Shown: positions 47,580 to 53,884 of the stretch, piece by piece
How positions within the stretch are numbered: position 1 is the first letter of the stretch
How the letters are laid out: each line of letters begins with the position of its first letter
NCBI GenBank assembly: GCA_001600875.1
Contig: BCLD01000010.1
Span: forward strand, 817,195 to 871,078
DNA from: Solicoccozyma terricola
Taxonomy: Eukaryota; Basidiomycota; Tremellomycetes; Filobasidiales; Piskurozymaceae
Direction: 5' to 3'
Length of the DNA stretch: 53,884 nucleotides
Position numbers and translations under genes: made by a program
Notes under the pieces: model-generated
Databases searched by the model: none
The model's input: only the letters and a program-made list of their open reading frames with translations
Told to the model about the DNA's origin: nothing

Positions 47580-47960
47580 GAAGAGAAGGCGGAGATGCCG
47601 CTTCGCTTCGCTTCGCTTACGGAAATGGGTAGTGCGCTCCGCACTACCTTGACAGGGGGGGAAAAAACAGGCCTGGCTCTCAGTCTTACTACGATCGCGA
47701 ATGAAATTTCAATTCTCGCTTGTGCTCGCCGCGAAGAAAAAAGAGGACCGAGTGCTCGCTTAGCTCACGGAAGAGAAGTATTTCCTCATTATGTTCGCCA
47801 AGAGAGAGAGGACCGCTCGATTCGTCGCTCGAGGAAGTAAGTAGGTAGTACCCTCGCTATGTTCACCAAGATAATTATCAATGATCGCTTCGCTCGATTC
47901 GCTCTGTGAAGAAATCGCTTCCCTAACTCGATCATCGTTTCGCATGCAAAACGAACGTGG
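47580..47960. repeat. Hairpin-rich repeat patch resembling the anoctamin intron array
   Basis: The patch contains CTTCGCTTCGCTTCGCTTAC, a perfect inverted repeat GGTAGTGCG-CTC-CGCACTACC at 47628-47648, and several degenerate segments. These contain variants of CTCGCTATGTTC or TATGTTCGCCAAG spaced some tens of bases apart, with GAAGAAAT-like parts. The texture (CGCTNCGCTC words, short palindromes, no ORF) is like 21880-22620, though extended identity was not established by eye. Confidence 0.5.
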
Positions 47961-48611
47961 TATTTCCGCAAAACTTGACCACACAGACCACCACCAATAC
48001 CTTGCGTGATGACAATTCAACACCTCGAATAGCAGGTTGAGGGGAATAGATTACACGTCATCCCACGTGACCCCACCCCCAGCCCCCGATATCTCCCCGA
48101 CGGTGAGTCACCGGACACACCGGGGAGATAAGCGGGGAAAACATCGCCCAACCGTTGTTTACATTTCAAAAACATTCCCCCGCGCCGCCTCTCCTCCGCC
48201 GCCTCCCCTTCCTATTCTCGGCGATGTCCGCTCAAATTTAATTCGCCACCCCCGCCACCCCCGCCACCCCGCCCTCCCCCCGTCATCGCCGATCTTCGCT
48301 CAATCCACATCCATCCATCCTCTCCGCGGTGTTTCACATTCCGAGTAGATGGAATATTGCAGGGAACCAGGGAGATGACGTCTGGAACTCGGAATCGGAA
48401 GTAGCAGGATGGAGAACGGAGACGGGAGACTTCGGATGCGATGCTGACCGTTTGGACGGATTGCGTCCTTCGTTTCATCCTTGGGATGGGGGGGTATATA
48501 AAGTGTAATAGTTTGGTGGGTATATACTATCATTACCACGTACACTTACGAATCATAACCACAACCCACTACCACAACCACTATACATCCCACAATCCCA
48601 CATCCCACATC
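47961..48611. promoter_or_regulatory. Promoter region of the NDUFA4-like gene, with TATA box
   Basis: TATATAAA lies at 48495-48502, about 110 bp before the start codon at 48612, a good position for a TATA box with a short 5' UTR. Farther upstream are CACGTCATCCCACGTGACC (48054-48072; an E-box CACGTG and a CACGTCA site) and a CCGCCACCC microsatellite near 48245-48275. Confidence 0.5.
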
Positions 48612-49270
48612 ATGCACCCAATAACACGCATCGCCCTCTCCCGCTCGACTTCCTCTCTCCTCGCTGTCAATCCAACAACCGCACTCCGTCTTGCAGCAGC
48701 ACGTCAACCTACAATGGCGATAGGTTCGGTTGGAAGGAGGTTTTATGGAAGGGATGATGGGAAATCAAAGTTGGTTTTTAGGATGACGAGGGAAGGTGAG
48801 TGTTTTCGATGCCTGGGTGATGGAGAACATAAATATCAAAGGGGTTAATCAAACCGTGGGCTTTTCTTTCTTTCTTTCTTTTCTCTCCCCGACACAGACA
48901 TCCCATATGAAGTTTATCCACTTTTATTCATTGTCTTTTGCGCGACGACTGGTGCTATTGCGTTTTCATTCAGGCATACGTTTAGTAAGGTGAAGAATGT
49001 GAGTTGGAAAATGCTGTAAAGACTTGGTGGTTGTTTCTCTCGGGCTGATCTTTTACATCGCCTTCTTACCCTCCTTACCCTCCTTACCCTCCTTACCCTC
49101 CTTACCCTCCTTACCCTCCTTGCCCTGCTTACCCTCCTTACCCTCACTCCCCCGGCCGTTGTTATTCCGGTTATCGTTTCTTTCTCTTTCCCTTTCCTTT
49201 CTCCCAGGAATCACCACTTAGATGGTGGCCTAAACAAATCCAAGCTGAATCTGAACATCGAGAATGGTGA
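48612..49270 (+). CDS. Small mitochondrial inner-membrane protein, NDUFA4/B12D (MLRQ)-like
   Basis: Exons 48612-48795, 48898-48998 and 49208-49270 sum to 348 nt, or 115 residues. The N-terminus is rich in Arg, Ser and Ala with no acids (ITRIALSRSTSSLLAVNPTTALRLAAARQP), a mitochondrial targeting sequence. Then comes IPYEVYPLFIVFCATTGAIAFSFRHTFSKVKNESPLRWW, one membrane helix with the short flanking pattern of NDUFA4/B12D proteins. Those are associated with respiratory complex I preparations and complex IV in animals. The C-terminus ends SEHREW. The match is to general pattern rather than a long conserved motif, so the family call is moderate; the gene model is firm. Confidence 0.65.
49065..49147 (+). 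repeat. 9-bp minisatellite (CTCCTTACC)n within an intron
   Basis: About nine head-to-tail copies of CTCCTTACC, with one or two base changes near the 3' end, fill much of intron 2 of the NDUFA4-like gene. They form a long pyrimidine-rich strand before the acceptor. Confidence 0.85.
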
Positions 49271-49679
49271 CTCCATGATGAGATGTTCCAGCAATTATAC
49301 TGGTAACGTCTCAAAAAGACAGCCCCCCATGCAGGGGTGTGTGTGTAAAAGACACACGAATCGATAAAGGTCCGGGGATTAGGGAGGTGTAGAGGGGGTA
49401 GCTTCACACGGACAGCAAAAGAGGAGGGGCCGGAGGGCCGGGGATGGATGGTTCGCTGGCATGCGGTCGGAAGGAGTTCCGGTTTAATGAATCGTATTCG
49501 GTGGATACAAAAGTTGTAAACATAATGACAAGAAGCAAAAAAAATGAGTGTTGTGGTCTTAAATTTAAATTTCTATTGTAATTGTTCTTCTATTGAATCG
49601 AGTTGGTCGTTCGAATTCCGGGTACTGACGTGCCAAATGCGCCCCGCCCCGCCCCGGGGGGCGGGTCTCCGGGGACGGG
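49271..49679. other. Convergent intergenic spacer
   Basis: This stretch lies between the stop of the NDUFA4-like gene (plus) and the stop of the SET gene (minus). A GC-rich block (CCCCGCCCCGCCCC) lies near 49640-49660. No gene was seen. Confidence 0.4.
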
Positions 49680-50735
49680 TCACTCCCCACCTTCCTCCAC
49701 ACACCTGCTACACCCACATCTAAACTTCCAAGCACCCCATAACTGATCTCTCCTCTCGACCACGCCCAAATCCCTCTCATCCCCACCTAAATAAGAAATC
49801 GATAATTCTTCGCCATCTTTAACATCCCTCTCTGTTTTAAACACCCAACGTCTACCTATTCTTTTTTTCGAAACGGTTGGTGAACAACTATGATTCCAAT
49901 ATGAAGCTGTTGGCCATATTCCATGTCCGAACATTTCGGAACCACCGTCGTCTAGTGATCTAATACCGAATGAATTATGTGCGTCACGGGATATGATTGT
50001 GTGGAATGTTGAAGGTGTCGTTTTCGCAAGGAGAGGTAAGGGGAGTATGGAGAGTAGATGATGGTATGCGGTGATGTATGAGGACAATATGTGGTTTGTG
50101 GGGAATATGGTTGATGTAGGATGTAAAGCGATGATTGCATCCCATTCGTCAGGTTGAAGAGTTGATTGAGCGAGGATATTAACGAGGAGGTAGTTTAAAG
50201 TGTTGGCATCTGGTGGTGATAGTTTTGAAATAGCACGTGTTTGGAGTCGTGTTGGATTGATTGTTGATCTACTTGCGATTATAATCATTGCTATTTCTTC
50301 TGCTGATTTCCAAGCTGTTTCGATTTGGAGTTGCGTTGGTTGAGTGTTATCATGTCGTCGTTGTTCGTCCTCGTCCTCGTCCTCGTCGTCGTCGTCGGCT
50401 GCCCCCCTACCCCCTTGACCCCCTCGACTCATCCTCCTTATCAAACCTTCCATCGCCTCATGCGCATCCAACGCTATATCCCCACCCCCATACCCTTCCA
50501 CCCAATCCTCCTTACACGTCTCCGAACACCAAGCCAAACCCGCCTTCCCAACCCTGACATTCCAATGTTTACCCCTGTCATACGCATAACAGAACTCGCA
50601 TACCTCCCGTTTGTATTCGCGGTATGTGACTGCGATGGAGAGGTCGGTGGAAGTGAGGAGGTGGGTGTTGTAGGGGATGGAAGAGGTGGCGAAGACGGCA
50701 CGACCTGCGTTTGGAGTTTGTTTGATTTGAAACAT
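49680..50735 (-). CDS. SET-domain protein with MYND-like zinc cluster (SMYD/Set6-like)
   Basis: A single exon; the start at 50735 (MFQIKQTPNAGRAVFATSSI) gives 351 residues. An in-frame Met at 50810 is possible but adds a non-conserved leader. The SET domain is split, as in SMYD proteins. The N-terminal GRAVFATSSI part is followed by a CEFCYAYDR...LAWCSETC cluster that looks like a reduced MYND finger. The catalytic end has SYWNHSCSPTV (NHSC motif), GEELSISYL and the post-SET CGCSRC. It is predicted to bind S-adenosylmethionine and methylate lysine; the closest named type is yeast Set6/Set5, whose targets are only partly known. An Asp/Glu-rich insert (DDDDEDEDEDEQ) lies between the halves. Confidence 0.82.
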   Translation of the reverse strand: MFQIKQTPNAGRAVFATSSIPYNTHLLTSTDLSIAVTYREYKREVCEFCYAYDRGKHWNVRVGKAGLAWCSETCKEDWVEGYGGGDIALDAHEAMEGLIRRMSRGGQGGRGAADDDDEDEDEDEQRRHDNTQPTQLQIETAWKSAEEIAMIIIASRSTINPTRLQTRAISKLSPPDANTLNYLLVNILAQSTLQPDEWDAIIALHPTSTIFPTNHILSSYITAYHHLLSILPLPLLAKTTPSTFHTIISRDAHNSFGIRSLDDGGSEMFGHGIWPTASYWNHSCSPTVSKKRIGRRWVFKTERDVKDGEELSISYLGGDERDLGVVERRDQLWGAWKFRCGCSRCVEEGGE

Positions 50736-51732
50736 GTATGGAATGTATGGAATATATATTGAATGGGAGGGATCGGCCAGGAACGGAAAGGATGCTCGGC
50801 GATCAAACAAATTCTAGAAAAAATGAAAAAAATAAAAATAAAAATAAAAATTAAAGTTGGGCACGTGACCGGGGAGGGTGGCGGGGGTGGCGAGGGTGGC
50901 GAGAGGAGGGACGGGCCGCTTGTCTCATCTGTAAAGGATGGGATGGGATGGGATGAAACGACGACGGGACTGGCAAGATGCGGTGACCGAGGGGAATGGT
51001 GCTCCGGGTGAGAATGTGTGGGCTCCTCAATGACCTCTCCACCCGACCCGGCTTGGACCTCCCGCAAGGCGAATCTGGGAATAGATCGCCACTGGGATCG
51101 ACCCGACTACGATATTCATATTCACTGAACATCACTTCCCACTGCGCCAATCCGCGGACAATATTTGAGCAACGGGATAGAGGTGAAGTGGGATTGAGAT
51201 ACCCTTGGAACGGAGCGTTTGTTACGGAGAATTAACTGGCGGGAATGATTGGCGTTCAAGGTCGGACGGACCTTCAAGCCAAGCTTGATCAAGCCTGTCT
51301 CCCTCAATCACTCACGCCGTTTGAGGCATATATCATCCATTTGCATGGCATCATGGCATCTCTCGGTGAGACCTTACCCAGCTCATGCTGGAGCTCCACC
51401 AATTGATTCTCCCTTAACGGATGAACATCAAATTCTCAATAACCGAAAGGAAGTGAGAGACCCCCATCAGCAGGGACCCCCCATCACACAAGTCTCTCAA
51501 AGCCATCAGTCTCAAGCAAAGTGACCGCCGCGCCATGTTTGGATTAGAAAGGCAGGAGTCTACCGGGGAATACGGTAAGTTGGACAGGAAGGAAGGGGAG
51601 GATCGGAGTCGCATATATATCCATTCCCGAGTCTGTATCGAAAGGGAGTGTATGCCACCCCCCCCCCCCCCTCCCTCTTCTCTGCACAAACTTCAGTATT
51701 CTTCCACATCTCAATAGCTCGCATCATCCATC
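50736..51732. promoter_or_regulatory. Divergent promoter of the SET and STE3 genes
   Basis: About 1 kb without a supported gene. The sequence GCAAAGTGA at 51516-51524 is close to the HMG-type pheromone response element (ACAAAGGGA) known upstream of mating genes in basidiomycetes, and a weaker GAAAGGGA lies near 51640. A 60-codon ORF at 51535 shows no CaaX end. I looked on both strands here for a small pheromone precursor ending in Cys-aliphatic-aliphatic-X and found none. Confidence 0.4.
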
Positions 51733-53820
51733 ATGACCATCCACTACCCTGAACTTCTCGGCCCAGCCATCGTTTCTTTCGTGGCGGTTATATTCGTAGC
51801 ACCGTGGCATATCAGGATGGGGAATATAGCTACCATTAGTATGGTGTTTTGGGTGAGTGAAAGAAAGAAAAGGAAACCCCCCGTCCGAGAAAGGGTAACC
51901 AGTTCTTCCGAGTGCTGATATTACCCAAAAAAAAAAAAAAAAACACTCTTACATCTCTAGATGACAGCGTTAAATTTTATCCATATCGTTAACAGTGAGT
52001 TGAGCAAGGTGCATCTTCTATCCAAAAGTCCCGATGATTGACCCCACCGTTTTTCATCACCAGGCGCACTATGGAACGTTGGAGCAGATAACAAAGCCCC
52101 AGTATGGTGTGACATCAGTACGTCGGACGGCTCTCTTATTATCCCCCTCGCTTCCTTATCCCCCAGTCTCATCCATAACACACTTCTCCCCCCCCCCCCN
52201 CTCCCATGTTCTTCTTCGCCCTTCTTCACTACAGGTGCAACCTTACAAGTGGGCTACAACTACGGTCTACCCTTATCTCACCTTCTCCTAGCTCGTCAAC
52301 TAGAAGCATTGACTACACTTCGTCAACGATCTGTGCTTTTCGATCAGAAATTGAAAAGGAGGAAAATGATTGTGGATGTCTTGTTGGCGGGTGTTTCACC
52401 CATCGTTGGGATTTTATTGCATTTATCTCAAATGGTGCGTTCCGTTTATTCGGCGGGTAAAGCAGCCGAGGAGACTTTTTGGGTCTGAATAAGGGCGCGG
52501 GTTTTTCTTTATCGTTTTGGGAATCTGCAGGATCGACGATTTTATATCTTGGAAGGTGTAGGTTGTGTCCCTGCCACATACTGGGATACATACGGTTTGA
52601 TAGCAATGGCTCTAGTACCCGTTGGTATTGCTCTTGCCGCTGGAACCTATACCAGTACGTTGGAAAAAAAAAACATTCCCTTTTCGCTTTTCGTTTCTCA
52701 TGGCGAGTCTATCAACAGTCATGGCACTCGTTAATATCTGCTTGAGAAGACAGAAAATGATGAGCATGATTGCATCTGGAGCGAGTGTGAATAAGGATCA
52801 ATTCATGAGGTTGTTCGTATTGGCATTGGCGGAATACGGGACATGCTTGTGAGTTTTCGTCGCCGGATTTCTTCCCAGGGACCATGAGATGAGTTTGTTG
52901 ACGCCACTCCCCCCCCCCCCTGGTACCCCCAGCATCCGTGCAATGTTCAACATGACAGCATGGACCAAAGGACCTCAGCCTTTAGGGCAAGGTTTGGCAC
53001 CCACACATAGCTTGACTCTTGTAGAGACATTGACAAAGGATCAGATCACTTTTGGTGCTTGGAGAGTCCAGGTGGGTTTTCTTTTTTTCACAATTTCCCA
53101 GGATGATCATGGAACCAACCCCTCCTTCCGGACTAACAAACATCCATTTTTACTGGTGACGCACGAATAGCTTTTACAATGGTACACCGTCACCGCCTGC
53201 TCCTGTGTCTTCTTCCTCTGCTTCGTGACGGGTTAGTGATGCGAAGGGTTGTCGCGGGCATCGTCGGGAAAGGCTGACATGATATGGCTCTATGGGGGGG
53301 GGGGGGGGGGGGACAAAACAGGAACGGAATTGGTCCACTTCTACCAACGAATCGCACACAAGGTCTTCCCATGCATTCCGGAGCCTCGAACTGGCATGAT
53401 GCAGTCTCTGCACAGCTCTGGATTCACCAGCTCGCAGTCTGGGTGGGTTATGACTTTTCTTCTCGCTCACAACCATCCTAATCACCCCCCCTTACAACCC
53501 TTCCCAGAAACCGAGGTTTGGAATCCAAACCCCGTGATATGTCCATCTCCTCCAAGTCCTCGCAAACACCTCTACAGACCGGCGGCGTTTGTGTCACCAC
53601 CGAATCGACGACCGGAGGCGAATACGCGCTCAGCGACCTTCCCAACCCTCTCAGTCCAATGTCACACATCGACGAGGATCTCGAGACGCCAACCACAGCG
53701 ACTCATTTGATCGGTCATACGCCGAACAGGGGCCCAGTCAAGACTATGGCATGGGATCACGATTTCGAGATCGGAAATGTGGAAGAGAAGGGGGGCAAGG
53801 ATGGTCATCATGATCACTGA
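51733..53820 (+). CDS. STE3: STE3-type pheromone receptor (G protein-coupled receptor), 10 exons
   Basis: Exons 51733-51852, 51961-51994, 52064-52117, 52235-52434, 52531-52654, 52719-52848, 52933-53071, 53171-53231, 53322-53442 and 53508-53820 sum to 1296 nt, or 431 residues. All phases close. Diagnostic features are the short extracellular N-terminus, PWHIRMGNIATISMVFW (helix 2 region), NKAPVWCDI (helix 3), LEALTTLRQRS (intracellular loop), RRFYILEGVGCVPATYW (second extracellular loop) and seven hydrophobic segments. A Ser/Thr-rich cytosolic tail contains GGVCVTTESTTGGEY. These define fungal class D receptors for lipopeptide pheromones, which signal through a G protein and MAP kinase to mating. 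In basidiomycetes this gene normally lies in the pheromone/receptor mating-type locus. It is intact. One base is N at 52200, inside an intron. A 17-19 nt G run lies in intron 8. Confidence 0.93.
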
Positions 53821-53884
53821 TCGCACGACGACGACGATCGTCCTCCTCCGGTGTTCTGAAACGCCGCCCCCCCCCCCCCCCCCC
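53821..53884. other. Right edge ending in a C homopolymer
   Basis: After the STE3 stop the window ends in a C tract of about 18 nt (53867-53884). Such tracts break the assembly elsewhere in the window, so the contig or window edge here may be artificial. Confidence 0.6.

Noticed and set aside
51535..51717. Small ORF upstream of STE3 as a pheromone precursor
   Set aside because: It lacks a C-terminal CaaX box and ends in low-complexity sequence.
1..53884. tRNA genes and CRISPR arrays
   Set aside because: No B-box-like GGTTCGANNCC with a matching acceptor stem was noticed on reading, and the repeats present lack the regular spacer structure of a CRISPR; the organism is eukaryotic.

Overview
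The window is nuclear DNA of a basidiomycete yeast-type fungus, most likely a tremellomycete (Cryptococcus/Kwoniella/Tremella relatives). The evidence is dense gene packing, many short introns (mostly 50-100 nt, GTGAGT-like donors, pyrimidine-rich ends), and gene content: a STE3-type pheromone receptor, an ACU/IIC P-type ATPase, a fungal anoctamin, TMEM184, a PXMP4-like peroxisomal membrane protein and a Cti6-like PHD protein. Gene models were assembled by hand from splice signals and reading-frame continuity. Where exact exon ends are given, the phases were checked and close. Functions are inferred from recognised motifs, not from searches.

Layout. 0.4-5.8 kb: large four-exon membrane/coiled-coil protein of unknown function (+). 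6.2-7.3 kb: weak evidence for a minus-strand gene. 7.5-8.8 kb: tRNA adenosine deaminase TAD1 (+). 9.0-11.4 kb: PXMP4-like gene (-), with a 12-nt microexon and a 1.2-kb intron holding an assembly gap. 11.8-12.8 kb: small four-exon orphan gene followed in the same frame by a second ORF. 13.0-14.05 kb: GST/FAXC-like gene (-). 14.4-19.1 kb: 19-exon P-type cation ATPase (-). 19.5-23.25 kb: anoctamin/Ist2-like gene (-), with a 984-nt intron full of hairpin-rich repeats. 23.9-27.6 kb: Cti6-like PHD-finger gene (+), with an intronic gap.

28.0-31.6 kb: 11-exon alpha/beta-hydrolase of prolyl-oligopeptidase type with an N-terminal signal (+). 32.0-35.2 kb: TMEM184/OSTalpha family gene (-). 35.8-38.9 kb: a tandem duplication of an orphan gene together with its upstream region (-). 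39.6-41.8 kb: disordered protein whose start codon appears to be split by an intron (+). 42.1-43.9 kb: ARO8-like aminotransferase (+). 44.2-47.0 kb: Dal5-type MFS transporter (-). 47.6-48.0 kb: a second hairpin-rich repeat patch. 48.6-49.3 kb: small NDUFA4/B12D-like mitochondrial protein (+). 49.7-50.7 kb: SET-domain protein (-). 51.7-53.8 kb: STE3-type pheromone receptor (+) at the right edge.

There is no operon logic; these are mostly unrelated housekeeping, transport and regulatory genes. The parts most worth a second look are the STE3 gene (possible flank of a pheromone/receptor mating locus), the duplicated orphan pair, the two hairpin repeat patches, and two divergent promoters carrying regularly spaced motif arrays. 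The assembly breaks or becomes ambiguous at long C/G homopolymers, most of them in introns.
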